Positions 28,704-38,648 are shown, counted from the first letter of the stretch. The stretch is 62,819 nt of DNA from an uncultured Clostridia bacterium (GCA_947586185.1 CANPXN010000012.1:1-62819), one strand, 5' to 3'. Translations and numbers: made by a program. The notes: generated by a model not told the origin, from the sequence alone.

Positions 28704-30431
28704 TTACTGCTCGATTGCTCCGAACTTACACATTTCTGTACAAATTCCACAGCCGACACACTGTGTATGCTCAATTACAGCCTTGCCGCCCTTCATTGAC
28801 ACTGCCGGACATCCGATTTTAAGACATGCCTTACAGCCTCTGCATTTATCCGCATTCACCTTCAAAGCCGGCTTATGCTTTACATGTTTAAGCAGTGCGC
28901 ATGGCCTTCTTGAAATAATAACGGACGGCTCCTGAACAGCAAGCTCTTCTAAAACCGCTTTTTCTGTTTCAGCCATATTATAAGGATCGGTAACTCTTAC
29001 TCTCTTTATTCCGATCGCTCTGCAAAGCTCTTCAAGGTTTACAGCAGCAGCAGGATCTCCCTTCAAGTTTTTTCCGGTAGTTGGATTCTGCTGATGACCG
29101 GTCATACCGGTAATTGAGTTATCAAGAATTATGACAGTTGAATTTGTCGCATTATATGCAATGTTTACAAGTCCGGTCATACCGCTGTGCATAAAGGTAG
29201 AATCACCGATCACTGCAACTGTATGCTTCTCAGCCTCTTCTCCCCTGACCTTATTAAAGCCGTGAAGAGCTGATATTGAAGCACCCATACAGATCGTTGA
29301 ATCCATTGCGTTAAGCGGAGCTGCTGCGCCAAGAGTATAACAGCCTATATCTCCGGAAACCGTAATTTTATTTTTGGAAAGCACATAGAAAAGACCTCTG
29401 TGAGGACAGCCTGCACACATTACAGGAGGGCGAACCGGTACATTTTCCGGAAACTCCTTATATTCAGCTTTTTTTCCGCATATCTTTTCAGCAATAACCG
29501 ACTGTGATATCTCACCGATATAGCCAAACAACTCTTTTCCTGTTACGTTGATTCCAAGCTTTTTACAATGAGTTTCAATAATATCATCAAGTTCTTCTAT
29601 AACATATATCTTGTCACACTTAGCTGCAAAGTCTGTAAACAGCTTCTCCGGAAGCGGATTTACAATTCCAAGCTTCAGATAGGAAACGCTGTCACCGAGA
29701 GCTTCCCTCGCATACTGATAAGCTGCTCCGCTTGTGATAACACCGACTTTGCTGTCATTAAGCTCAACTCTGTTCAAAGAAGATGTTTCAGCAAATTCAG
29801 CAATTTTCCTTGTTCTTTCCTCAACAAATACATGACGTCCCTTTGCAAAAGCAGGCATCATAACATATTTCTGAGGATTCTTTACATAATCCTTAATTTT
29901 ATAGTCTTCCCTATCGCATACTTCAACAATACTCTGGGAGTGGGAAACTCTTGTTGAGAGTCTTACTATTACCGGAGTATCAAATCTTTCCGAAAGCTCA
30001 AACGCCTCCTTGGTAAACTCCTTACACTCAGAAGAATCCGACGGCTCAAGCATCATGACCTTTGAAGCGATCGCATGATGACGGCTGTCCTGCTCATTCT
30101 GGGAAGAATGCATTCCCGGATCGTCAGCTACAGCAATTACCATACCACCGGTCACTCCAGTATATGCAGCCGTATAAAGAGGGTCGGCAGCAACATTAAG
30201 TCCCACATGCTTCATACCGCAGAAGCTTCTTGCCCCTGCAATAGAAGCGCCTAAAGCTGTTTCCATTGCCACCTTTTCATTAGGCGCCCATTCGGCATAT
30301 ATTTCATCATATTTGGCAGCGCACTCTGTAATCTCAGTAGAAGGCGTACCCGGATAGCTTGATACATATGTACATCCGCCCTCATAAAGACCTCTGGCAA
30401 AGGCTTCATTGCCAAGCATTAATTTCTTCAT
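28704..30431 (-). CDS. iorA: Indolepyruvate ferredoxin oxidoreductase, alpha subunit
   Basis: 575 residues. N-terminal pyrimidine domain (GGCTYVSSYPGTPSTEI), TPP-binding domain with GDIGCYTLG and GDSTFMHSGMTG near residues 370-415, and a C-terminal ferredoxin domain with two 4Fe-4S motifs (CRGCKACLKIGCPA and CVGCGICTEMCKFG). This is the full IorA architecture. It uses transaminated tryptophan, phenylalanine or tyrosine. Confidence 0.95.
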   Translation of the reverse strand: MKKLMLGNEAFARGLYEGGCTYVSSYPGTPSTEITECAAKYDEIYAEWAPNEKVAMETALGASIAGARSFCGMKHVGLNVAADPLYTAAYTGVTGGMVIAVADDPGMHSSQNEQDSRHHAIASKVMMLEPSDSSECKEFTKEAFELSERFDTPVIVRLSTRVSHSQSIVEVCDREDYKIKDYVKNPQKYVMMPAFAKGRHVFVEERTRKIAEFAETSSLNRVELNDSKVGVITSGAAYQYAREALGDSVSYLKLGIVNPLPEKLFTDFAAKCDKIYVIEELDDIIETHCKKLGINVTGKELFGYIGEISQSVIAEKICGKKAEYKEFPENVPVRPPVMCAGCPHRGLFYVLSKNKITVSGDIGCYTLGAAAPLNAMDSTICMGASISALHGFNKVRGEEAEKHTVAVIGDSTFMHSGMTGLVNIAYNATNSTVIILDNSITGMTGHQQNPTTGKNLKGDPAAAVNLEELCRAIGIKRVRVTDPYNMAETEKAVLEELAVQEPSVIISRRPCALLKHVKHKPALKVNADKCRGCKACLKIGCPAVSMKGGKAVIEHTQCVGCGICTEMCKFGAIEQ

Positions 30432-30446
30432 GTATAGTCTTTCCTT

Positions 30447-31274
30447 TCATTTCAGGTATTTTTCATACAGCCATTCTGCAACAGCATTTTCATTATTGCA
30501 TCCGATAATCTCGTCCGCTGCATTTTTAAGCTCTTCATTTGCGTTTGAAACCGCTATTTTATAGTCTGCTCCCTCAAATAAAGGCAGATCGTTAAGATTA
30601 TCGCCGAATGCTGTCATATGGTCATACTTATTACGCTCACGTAAATATATCAATGCGTTAAGCTTTGATGCTGCACAGCTGAAAATTTCTAAATACCACG
30701 TATTTTTCGAGTATATGTCCTTATAGAACTCATACCTTATATCTTTCATTTTATCAAGCTGACTGCAAACCGGAAGAAGCTTTTCCTTGCTGTCAAGAAT
30801 CGTCATATACGCTGTAAAATCATCAGCACATTCAATAAGACTGTTCGTTTTAGTGAAGGACTTGTAGTATTTTTTATGACGTTCATTATAAAACTCCTCC
30901 ATATCGGCATTTCCAAGCTTTTCATAAAAAACCGAAAAGCTGTTTTCCTCAAGACGATACAAAAAACAGTCTATGCCATACCTGTAAAGAAGCTCTATTA
31001 TTTCAGATGCCCTCTGTCTGCATATATACTCACATTTTATATATTTATTCATAGCAGGGTCGTAAACCATAACACCATTCATAAGTATCATTGGCACTTT
31101 CAGTCCTACTCCCTCAAGAATCTTAAAAGCAGACGCCTGAGTCCTTGCTGTGGCAATTGTAAAATCATAACTGGATGCTATAAAAGCATTGATAATACCC
31201 CTTGACTTTTCTGATATAGTTTTATTGCTGTCAAGCAGCGTTCCGTCAAGGTCGGATACAAAAAGCTTTCTCAT
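30447..31274 (-). CDS. HAD superfamily (Cof-type) hydrolase
   Basis: 275 residues with HAD motif I (VSDLDGTLLDS) and motif IV (FGDNLNDLPLFEGA); the cap between is IIB type. Such proteins dephosphorylate sugar phosphates or flavin intermediates. Its ATG overlaps the stop of the upstream ligase and it precedes iorA by 15 nt, so it is cotranscribed with the aryl-acid genes, but no functional link is evident. Confidence 0.88.
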   Translation of the reverse strand: MRKLFVSDLDGTLLDSNKTISEKSRGIINAFIASSYDFTIATARTQASAFKILEGVGLKVPMILMNGVMVYDPAMNKYIKCEYICRQRASEIIELLYRYGIDCFLYRLEENSFSVFYEKLGNADMEEFYNERHKKYYKSFTKTNSLIECADDFTAYMTILDSKEKLLPVCSQLDKMKDIRYEFYKDIYSKNTWYLEIFSCAASKLNALIYLRERNKYDHMTAFGDNLNDLPLFEGADYKIAVSNANEELKNAADEIIGCNNENAVAEWLYEKYLK

Positions 31275-32572
31275 TATTCATATTTTCTTAGATCAACGAT
31301 TCTCTTTGCTTTGCCTTCAAATCTTTCAAGAGATTTATGCTCAACAAGAGATACCTTTGTCTGGATTCCAAGAACAGTTTTCAAATTATGATGTATTTTT
31401 CCTCTGAGATTTTCAAGCTCCTGATAATTTTCAAGAAGACTGCTGTCCGCAAGCTCGATTTTTACTTCCAGATTATCGGAATAGTTTGACCTTGTGATAA
31501 CAAGCTGATAATGCGGAGCGATCTCATCAAACTTCATAAGTACACTTTCGATCTGTGACGGAAATACGTTTACGCCACGAATCTTTAGCATATCATCGCT
31601 TCTGCCCTTGATCTTATCCATTCTTGCAAAGGTTCTGCCGCATTTACACGGTTCATAATTGATCTTTGATATATCCTTTGTTCTGTATCTGAGCATTGGT
31701 ATACCCTCTTTTGTAAGAGTAGTAATAACAAGCTCACCCTGTGATCCCTTAGGAAGCACTTCAAGGGTCTCCGGATCAATGATCTCTGCAAGGAAGTGAT
31801 CCTCGTTGATATGAAGACCGCATCGCAGCTCACACTCGCCTGAAACTCCAGGGCCCATAAGCTCACTCATGCCATAATTATCCGTTGCAAAAAGTCCAAG
31901 CGTCTTTTCAATCTGATCTCTCATTGATTCGGTACATCCCTCAGAGCCTAACAGTCCAAGTCTTAAATGTATATTGTCAATAACTCCAAGATCCTTTGCA
32001 GTTTCACCTATGTACTGAGCATATGACGGAGTAGAAACAAGCGCCGTTGTTTTAAAGTCCTGCATAAGCATAATCTGCTTTTCAGTATTTCCGCTTGAAG
32101 TAGGAACCACTGTTGCTCCGATCTTTTCAAGTCCATAGTGCAGTCCCAGTGCTCCGGTAAAAAGGCCGTAGCCGAAAGCAATCTGAACAATATCCTCATC
32201 AGTAGCGCCGGCAGCCATAACAAGCCTTGCCATACAGTCGCTCCATGTATCAAGATCCTTTTTCGTATATCCTACAACAGTAGGCTTTCCTGTTGTACCG
32301 CTCGAAGCATGAATGCGGACGATGTTTTTCATTGGCTGACCAAAAAGCCCGAAAGGATAGTTATCCCTTATATCATCCTTAGTAGTATAAGGAATATACT
32401 TTATATCCTCAAGACATTTGATTTTATCGGCAGTAACGCCTGCTTTTTCAAGTCTGTCATGGTAAAATGGAACATTATCCGAGCAATATTTTACAAGCCT
32501 TTTGAGACGGATAAGCTGAAGCTCCTCGATCTCTTTTCTGGACATTGTTTCTAAATCTTTTTGAAAAAACAT
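31274..32572 (-). CDS. paaK: Phenylacetate-CoA ligase (second paralogue)
   Basis: 432 residues, same family as the protein at 26770-28077, with [20 protein letters not shown] and YRTKDIS. It is first in the operon. ATG at 32572 (MFFQKDLETM) follows AAAGGA; the in-frame ATG at 32635 is rejected as lacking family similarity. Presence of two ligases around iorAB suggests separate arylacetate substrates, such as phenylacetate and indoleacetate or hydroxyphenylacetate. Confidence 0.9.
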   Translation of the reverse strand: MFFQKDLETMSRKEIEELQLIRLKRLVKYCSDNVPFYHDRLEKAGVTADKIKCLEDIKYIPYTTKDDIRDNYPFGLFGQPMKNIVRIHASSGTTGKPTVVGYTKKDLDTWSDCMARLVMAAGATDEDIVQIAFGYGLFTGALGLHYGLEKIGATVVPTSSGNTEKQIMLMQDFKTTALVSTPSYAQYIGETAKDLGVIDNIHLRLGLLGSEGCTESMRDQIEKTLGLFATDNYGMSELMGPGVSGECELRCGLHINEDHFLAEIIDPETLEVLPKGSQGELVITTLTKEGIPMLRYRTKDISKINYEPCKCGRTFARMDKIKGRSDDMLKIRGVNVFPSQIESVLMKFDEIAPHYQLVITRSNYSDNLEVKIELADSSLLENYQELENLRGKIHHNLKTVLGIQTKVSLVEHKSLERFEGKAKRIVDLRKYE

Positions 32573-32688
32573 TTTAGACATTCCTTTCAGAGTAATAGCA
32601 AAGGCATAAGTACAGCTGCTCCTATACCTTGACATATTTAATAAAGGATTAAACCTTCATTAAACGAAACTGCGTTTCTTAACAATTA

Positions 32689-32717
32689 ATTATATCATTT
32701 TTTTGCAAAATTGTATA
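32689..32717 (-). promoter_or_regulatory. Putative extended -10 promoter of the aryl-acid operon
   Basis: Minus-strand TGATATAAT gives an extended -10, with a weak TATACA 17 nt upstream. The intergenic stretch 32573-32981 otherwise holds only this and the plus-strand promoter at 32859; nothing else is seen. Confidence 0.5.
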
Positions 32718-32858
32718 CAGTTTTATAAAATTTTTAATTCTTTTGTGAAATCTATGCAAAAATATATGTTGAATTTATACAATTTAGCCATAATTATATT
32801 TATTAAATCAGATAAATATGTACAAATTGGATTTTTATGTACTTTTTGCATATATATC

Positions 32859-32887
32859 TTGTAAACTTTTCCGGAATATTGTATAAT
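32859..32887 (+). promoter_or_regulatory. Promoter of the nucleoside kinase-like gene
   Basis: TTGTAA and TATAAT with a 17-nt spacer, 95 nt before the start codon. Confidence 0.65.
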
Positions 32888-32981
32888 ATATTTATATAGC
32901 TAAGACAAAATCCACTTGAAGCCTGCCGTTTTAAATAATGTGGTAAGGTTCATTATTAAAAAATTGAAAGGTTTTTTATCT

Positions 32982-33902
32982 ATGAAATACATTAAATCAG
33001 ATACTCTAAATAAAATGATCGAAAATAATGAGGAAAAAATGATTTTTGACGCAGAAGCCATGTATAGCATGCAGATTGACAGTATTACAAACCAGCTTCT
33101 TGAAATTAAAAAGACCCGTCCCGTAGTACTTCTTTCAGGTCCCTCCGGCTCAGGTAAAACATCTACCGCAAATTTAATTGCAGCAAATCTTATGAAACAC
33201 GGCTGTGAAGCATGCGTAATATCCCTCGATAACTATTTCAAATCAAACTCCACGCCGGATATGCCCCTTGACGAAAAGGGAAATATCGACTTAGAATCAC
33301 CCTACTGTATGGATCTCCCTCTGTTTCAGAAGCATTTGAATCTTATTCATGAAAAGAAAGAATTCATGATGCCAGTATTCGATTTCAAGACCCAGAAGCG
33401 AGCAAGCTTTGTACCGTTCAGGAGAAATCATAAATCCGTTGTTATTCTTGAGGGTATACATGCTCTGAATCCCCTTGTGACCGGAAATTCGGACGAATTT
33501 ACCACATGTATTTATGTAAGCGTAAGAACAAGAATCAAATCCCCTGAAAATAAAATGCTTCATCCACGGCTTATACGCCTAAGCCGCCGTCTTTGCAGGG
33601 ACTGCTTGTTTCGTGGCAGAAACATTGAAGACGTTTTCAGATATTTTGAAAGTGTTTCAAACGGAGAAGATAAGTATATACTCCCGTATAAAAACAGAGC
33701 TTTTTTCAATGTGGATACTTTTATGGACTATGAACTTCCGGTTTATAAAAGCATACTTTATGATAATATGAAAAATTCTGCTGAAAAGCTTGGTACAAAC
33801 AAAAATTACAATAATATAATGTATTTTCTCGATCATATAAAATCACTGGATAAAAAGTTTATTCCCGAAAATTCTATGATAAGAGAATTTGTTGGGTCAT
33901 AA
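32982..33902 (+). CDS. Uridine kinase-like P-loop kinase
   Basis: 306 residues. Walker A is LLSGPSGSGKTSTAN near residue 45, followed by a substrate-binding VISLDNYF and EGIHALNP, as in Udk/phosphoribulokinase proteins. It lacks the threonyl-tRNA-synthetase-like N-terminal half found in longer family members. ATG at 32982 follows GAAAGG; the frame extends to 32916 without a ribosome site. Probable nucleoside or sugar kinase in the cytoplasm, monocistronic. Confidence 0.8.
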   Translation: MKYIKSDTLNKMIENNEEKMIFDAEAMYSMQIDSITNQLLEIKKTRPVVLLSGPSGSGKTSTANLIAANLMKHGCEACVISLDNYFKSNSTPDMPLDEKGNIDLESPYCMDLPLFQKHLNLIHEKKEFMMPVFDFKTQKRASFVPFRRNHKSVVILEGIHALNPLVTGNSDEFTTCIYVSVRTRIKSPENKMLHPRLIRLSRRLCRDCLFRGRNIEDVFRYFESVSNGEDKYILPYKNRAFFNVDTFMDYELPVYKSILYDNMKNSAEKLGTNKNYNNIMYFLDHIKSLDKKFIPENSMIREFVGS

Positions 33903-33918
33903 GCTCCGGACAGAAAAA

Positions 33919-33948
33919 GGCTCTCCAGCAATAGGAGAGCTTTTTTTT
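33919..33948 (+). terminator. Bidirectional terminator after kinase gene
   Basis: GCTCTCC and GGAGAGC enclose a 7-nt loop, followed by eight T. It also overlaps the end of the convergent ABC permease gene. Confidence 0.9.
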
Positions 33949-35956
33949 AACTTTTCTTACCGCTTACAATGCTATAGTAGCTTTTTGAAGTAATACGGTA
34001 AACAATAATATAGAAAAATGCGAAAACAAGAAAACATCCGGCAGTAACCAAAACCAGCAACTTTTTATCGAAAAGCCCGAACACACGGAGCATTTTGAAA
34101 ACAATCGGCGAAGCAAATGCCGTATGGATTCCAGCAGCTATAAGAGGAACAGCAAAAACTGTAAGCACCTGTGAATTGATACTTTTACGTATTTCCTTTT
34201 TGGTCATGCCTACCTTCTGCATTATTTCAAAGCGCTGACAATCCTCAAAGCCTTCCGAAACCTGTTTATAGTACATGATCAGTACTGCTGCAAATATAAA
34301 CACTACGCTAAGGACTATACCAAGCATAAACATTCCGCCAAACAAAGAATAAAAGCTTTGCTTTTTATCTGCTTTGCTGTCACAGTCAACCTTTGGAAAG
34401 CTTTTATCCCCATCCTTGAGCTTAGAAATACTGCTATCGATCTTGTTGTAAAGAGCTATCTGCTCATCCTCAGACATATCAAGATCAAATGAATAACAAT
34501 TCTGTATTTCGGAGCGATTCTTTCCAAAAACCTTCGCCTGATTTTCATAAACCTTTTTTATATATTCCTTATCAGGAACAAAAACAAATATTGACGACAT
34601 AATCTGATATGGATCAATTTCGTTTTTTATAAACTCGTCTGCTCTTTTCTTTATGTTCAAGGTTTCAAGCCCGTCAATTGTTATTGTATCAGACTTGTAT
34701 TCCGTTTTTGTTGTGAAAATAATAGTTTCATTTTCACCTAAGCTTTCATTTTTATTCATAAGTCTGTTGTATTCATCAATTGTCATGATAAAAAGCTGTT
34801 TAGCTTTTGAGTAATCGTAATCTTCAAGATTAAATGAAATATGATCATCTGTCTGATATCCGGCAACAGGAAGATAATTGTAGGTCAAAAGCTTTTTCTC
34901 TTTTACGTCACTGCTGCTTAGCACATCTGCAACGGCTTTATGAACCTTATCGGTATATTTTTCATCATCGGAATATGTTTCTATAACAATATCTCTCGGA
35001 TATATTGAATTGAAATTTTTCTCCTTACCAATATAAAGACACATAGTTGATGACACCATAACAAGAACCATTGTTGAAAGTATACATATTGAAGCAAGGC
35101 TTGCGCCGTTTTTCTTCATTCTGTATGCCATTGAAGAAACTGAAACAAAATGGCTTGTCTTATAATAATAATTTTTGTTTTTCTGAAGAATCCGGCAAAG
35201 CACTACCGAGCCAAGAATGAAAAGTATATATGTTGCCGCAATTACCATTATAACAGCCAGGAAAAATATATTCAAAGCTTCGACAGGATCTCCTATTGAA
35301 ACAGAAAGGTAATATGAATATACAAGCAAAGCTATACCGATAATTGAGATCAGCCATCTTGCCTTTGGAGGTTTTTCTCCTGATTTGTCGCTTCTTAATA
35401 GTTCAACAGGCTTTGAAACATGTATCTGCCCAAGAGAATAAAAGAGTATCAATACAAATATAAATGAAAACAGGATAACCGAGCTAATGATCGAACTGGT
35501 TTCAATAGTAAATTCAAACTGTACGTTTCCGTCCATTATTTTAAGCGCCAAAAGCTCTGCAAGCTTTGAAAAAAGTATTCCGCAGCCAAGCCCTGCCGCA
35601 AGGGTGATCAAAAGAAGTATAATAGTTTCCCACACAAGTATACGGGCGATATTCCATTTTCCCATTCCAAGAATGTTATATAATCCAAACTCTTTCTTCC
35701 TTCGTCTTATTATAAATGAATTTGTGTAGAAAAGAAATATAGTTGTAAACACTGCAATTATGCCCACGCCGTAGCCTAAGATATCCTGAATCGTTTTTCC
35801 ATCCCGCATGCTTTCAATTGATTTATTTACGGAAAGAAACGAAACTATATAGTACATCATGACCATAGCTATTGACGTTATTATATATGGAATGTATATT
35901 TTCCCGTTTTTTCTTATGCCCTGCCATGCAAGCTTCGGGTAAAAACCTGTTTTCAT
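33947..35956 (-). CDS. BceB-type ABC transporter permease
   Basis: 669 residues with about ten membrane segments in the BceB order: one N-terminal, three FtsX-like, two more, a large extracellular domain (about residues 310-520) and three C-terminal. The large domain between TM7 and TM8 is the hallmark of peptide-antibiotic detoxification permeases and of their sensing role. Its start overlaps the stop of the ATPase gene by 4 nt. With the kinase and regulator upstream it makes a complete Bce module, likely responding to bacitracin, lantibiotics or other cell-wall-active peptides. Confidence 0.9.
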   Translation of the reverse strand: MKTGFYPKLAWQGIRKNGKIYIPYIITSIAMVMMYYIVSFLSVNKSIESMRDGKTIQDILGYGVGIIAVFTTIFLFYTNSFIIRRRKKEFGLYNILGMGKWNIARILVWETIILLLITLAAGLGCGILFSKLAELLALKIMDGNVQFEFTIETSSIISSVILFSFIFVLILFYSLGQIHVSKPVELLRSDKSGEKPPKARWLISIIGIALLVYSYYLSVSIGDPVEALNIFFLAVIMVIAATYILFILGSVVLCRILQKNKNYYYKTSHFVSVSSMAYRMKKNGASLASICILSTMVLVMVSSTMCLYIGKEKNFNSIYPRDIVIETYSDDEKYTDKVHKAVADVLSSSDVKEKKLLTYNYLPVAGYQTDDHISFNLEDYDYSKAKQLFIMTIDEYNRLMNKNESLGENETIIFTTKTEYKSDTITIDGLETLNIKKRADEFIKNEIDPYQIMSSIFVFVPDKEYIKKVYENQAKVFGKNRSEIQNCYSFDLDMSEDEQIALYNKIDSSISKLKDGDKSFPKVDCDSKADKKQSFYSLFGGMFMLGIVLSVVFIFAAVLIMYYKQVSEGFEDCQRFEIMQKVGMTKKEIRKSINSQVLTVFAVPLIAAGIHTAFASPIVFKMLRVFGLFDKKLLVLVTAGCFLVFAFFYIIVYRITSKSYYSIVSGKKS

Positions 35957-36717
35957 ACAGTATCACCGCCTGACGAAAGAATTGTAAGTGTATCTGAAAT
36001 TTTCTGGTAAAACTCCTGATTAGTATTGCCGCCTCTGTAAAGCTGATGAAATACCTCTCCGTCCTTTATGAAGAGAACTCTGCCGGCGCTGCTTGCCGCT
36101 CTTACAGAATGCGTAACCATAAGTATAGTCTGGCCTCCCCTGTTTATATCCGTAAACAGCTTCAGCATTTCATCTGTGGACTTTGAGTCGAGCGCTCCTG
36201 TAGGCTCGTCTGCAAGAAGTATCTTAGGATTTGTTATGATCGCTCTTGCAACAGCTGCTCTCTGCTTCTGTCCGCCGGATACTTCATATGGATATTTATA
36301 AAGCAGACTGCTTATTCCAAGCTTTGCCGCAATAGGTCCAAGTCTGCTCTTCATTTCCTTGTACTGTGTTCCTGTCAAAACAAGTGGAAGAAATATATTG
36401 TCCTGTAAATTGAATGTATCCAGCAAATTAAAGTCCTGAAATACAAAGCCAAGGTTATCTCGCCTGAAAGCCGCTATCTGAGATTCCTTTACCTGGGACA
36501 GATCCCTCCCGTCAAGAATAACAGTGCCTACAGACGGTCTGTCAAGCGCTGCAAGTATATTAAGCAAAGTGGTCTTTCCGGAACCGGACTCGCCCATAAT
36601 TGCAATATACTCACCATTTTCTACGCTGAACGACACATTTTTCAGCGCCTCAACCCTGTTTCCTCCGAAACGAGTCGTGTAAATCTTTTTTAGATTGTTT
36701 ACTTCAAGAATTGACAT
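35953..36717 (-). CDS. BceA-type ABC transporter ATP-binding protein
   Basis: 254 residues: Walker A MGESGSGKTTLL, signature VSGGQKQRAAVARA, Walker B ILLADEPTGALDSK. MacB/BceA-like. ATG at 36717 follows AAGGAGG; an upstream extension to 36846 covers the promoter region and is rejected. Partner of the adjacent permease. Confidence 0.93.
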   Translation of the reverse strand: MSILEVNNLKKIYTTRFGGNRVEALKNVSFSVENGEYIAIMGESGSGKTTLLNILAALDRPSVGTVILDGRDLSQVKESQIAAFRRDNLGFVFQDFNLLDTFNLQDNIFLPLVLTGTQYKEMKSRLGPIAAKLGISSLLYKYPYEVSGGQKQRAAVARAIITNPKILLADEPTGALDSKSTDEMLKLFTDINRGGQTILMVTHSVRAASSAGRVLFIKDGEVFHQLYRGGNTNQEFYQKISDTLTILSSGGDTV

Positions 36718-36786
36718 ATTTTTTGCCTCCTTATTTCTGTACTGAACCATGTATGAACAAAATACACCGCTCAGTTTTATGAGTAT

Positions 36787-36861
36787 ATTATAGCAAAAAC
36801 GGAAAATGCTCTGCCATAGATTCGGCTTACATTTTCCGTGTGTCATCTTACATTTTTGTAA
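36787..36861 (-). promoter_or_regulatory. BceAB promoter region with putative BceR operator and overlapping hairpin
   Basis: A TATAAT -10 lies at 36787-36792 with no good -35. Inverted repeat TTACA-N4-TGTAA at 36848-36861 resembles operators of BceR-type regulators. Between them, ACGGAAAATG and CATTTTCCGT (36799-36808, 36830-36839) form a 10-bp hairpin followed on the minus strand by TTTTTG, which may terminate the upstream kinase transcript while occupying the -35 position. Confidence 0.55.
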
Positions 36862-36870
36862 TATCCCATA

Positions 36871-37860
36871 CTATTCGTAGATTGTATCAGGAGCTTTGAA
36901 TACGATTCTGATTTCAGTACCGCCATCCTCGGGAGCATAAGCTGATATTCTGTGCCCAAGACTATCACATATTCTTCGGCAGAGATATAGACCTATACCG
37001 CTTGCTTTTTTATCGTTTCTTCCATTATAGCCTGTAAAGCCTCTTTCAAATATTCTCGGCATATCCTCTTGTGCGATTCCTATTCCGGAATCACGTATGC
37101 ATAAAGTTCCCGGTCGTTCAAATATTATAGCTATAAATCCCTGTTTAGTGTACTTTAGAGAATTTGACAATATCTGCTCTATAACAAAAAGCATCCACTT
37201 CTCATCAGTCACAACGCTGCATCCGGAAGGCTGATAATCAAGACGCAGCTTTCTGCGTATAAACTGCATGGAAAATTTTCTTACCGCCTGCTTTATTATA
37301 TCGTCCACTAAGCAGCTTCTTATCACAAAATCAGTGGATTCAGAATCAAGGCGCAGATAACATAAAGACATATCTGCATACTGTTCTATTTTCTGAAGAT
37401 TTTCTGAAAGCTCCCGGTGCAATGGATCGTCCTCGTTGCCAAGAGCAAGATTCATAGCAAAAATCGGCGTTTTTATCTGATGAACCCATACTGTATAATA
37501 ATCCGTCATTTCAGAATACTTCTTATTCATTTCATTCACAAGCCTGCACTTATCGTCAAATAGTATCTGTATGAGTTCATTGTAATCTCTGTCAAGATCG
37601 TTTTCAACTTCCGGAAGACCATTTAATGAAAATGTGACCGAATTTTTCAGTGCTTCAAGCTGCGCATGCTTTTTTGCGTATTTTCTAAAATCCGCTGCCG
37701 AAAAAATCAGAGCTGCAAAAAAACACAGAGCTGAACTGTAGCACACAGCAGAAAGAGGAAGCTTATACAAATAAAACGATACGGCAAATACCGCACAAAA
37801 AAATATATATGCTGTTATTGATTTTTTTCGAGTCTTTATATAACCAATTAAAATTTTCAT
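36871..37860 (-). CDS. BceS-type intramembrane-sensing histidine kinase
   Basis: 329 residues. Two closely spaced N-terminal membrane helices with almost no external loop, H-box HQIKTPIFAMNL near residue 128, N-box EQILSNSLKYT and G-boxes RDSGIGI and GIGLYL. The missing sensor domain is typical of kinases that sense through a BceAB transporter. Located 8 nt after the response regulator gene. Confidence 0.9.
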   Translation of the reverse strand: MKILIGYIKTRKKSITAYIFFCAVFAVSFYLYKLPLSAVCYSSALCFFAALIFSAADFRKYAKKHAQLEALKNSVTFSLNGLPEVENDLDRDYNELIQILFDDKCRLVNEMNKKYSEMTDYYTVWVHQIKTPIFAMNLALGNEDDPLHRELSENLQKIEQYADMSLCYLRLDSESTDFVIRSCLVDDIIKQAVRKFSMQFIRRKLRLDYQPSGCSVVTDEKWMLFVIEQILSNSLKYTKQGFIAIIFERPGTLCIRDSGIGIAQEDMPRIFERGFTGYNGRNDKKASGIGLYLCRRICDSLGHRISAYAPEDGGTEIRIVFKAPDTIYE

Positions 37861-37868
37861 ATTCTTTC

Positions 37869-38540
37869 CTACTCAATTATATACCCCATTCCGACCTTAG
37901 TTGCTATAAACTCTTTAAGTCCTGCATTATCAAGTTTTTTTCTTAGCCTTGCAATATTTACAGTAAGAGTATTTTCATCAATAAAGCTGTCGGTTTTCCA
38001 GAGCCTGTTCATAAGCATTTCACGGCTTACAACCTTTCCATTGTTTTCCATAAGCGTCTGTAATATTTTAAATTCGTTCTTGGTAAGCTCAATTTTCTCC
38101 TCTCCAAAGCTCAAAGACGCATCAGAAAGATTCAGCACTGCTCCCCTGTGTTCTATATAGCTTGCCTGTCCTATAAAATCATAGGTGCGCCGCAGCAAAG
38201 CCTGAATTTTTGCCATAAGAACATTAAGATCAAAAGGCTTTGGAATAAAATCATCGCCTCCCATATTCATTGCCATTACAATATTCATATTGTCAGAAGC
38301 AGAAGACAGAAATATTATAGGAGTTTCAGATGTTTTTCTTATTTCATTGCACCAATAATAACCATTAAAAAACGGCAATGAGATATCGAGCAGTACAAGA
38401 TGAGGAGAAAAGCTGCTGTATTCCGAAAGAACATTCCGGAAGTCATCAGCGCAATATACGTCAAAACCCCACTTCTCAAGGTGTTCTTTTACCGCTCGTG
38501 CAATTCCTGCCTCATCTTCAATTATCATAATACGGTACAT
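37869..38540 (-). CDS. OmpR-family response regulator (BceR-type)
   Basis: 223 residues: receiver domain with acidic pocket (IIEDEAG), phosphoacceptor Asp in LVLLDISLPF near residue 52, and Lys in PKPFD; C-terminal winged helix with ENTLTVNIARLRKKL. ATG 38540 (MYRIMIIEDE) fits the family start. First gene of the Bce module; expected to bind the operator upstream of the transporter genes. Confidence 0.92.
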   Translation of the reverse strand: MYRIMIIEDEAGIARAVKEHLEKWGFDVYCADDFRNVLSEYSSFSPHLVLLDISLPFFNGYYWCNEIRKTSETPIIFLSSASDNMNIVMAMNMGGDDFIPKPFDLNVLMAKIQALLRRTYDFIGQASYIEHRGAVLNLSDASLSFGEEKIELTKNEFKILQTLMENNGKVVSREMLMNRLWKTDSFIDENTLTVNIARLRKKLDNAGLKEFIATKVGMGYIIE

Positions 38541-38648
38541 GGCTACAGATTCCTCCCATGTATAAATTGCCCAATTTGCAGGTAGCAAAGCTTGTTTTGC
38601 GTATTTGCAAGGGCATTTTGAATAAATATATAATTAATGCTTGCATTT

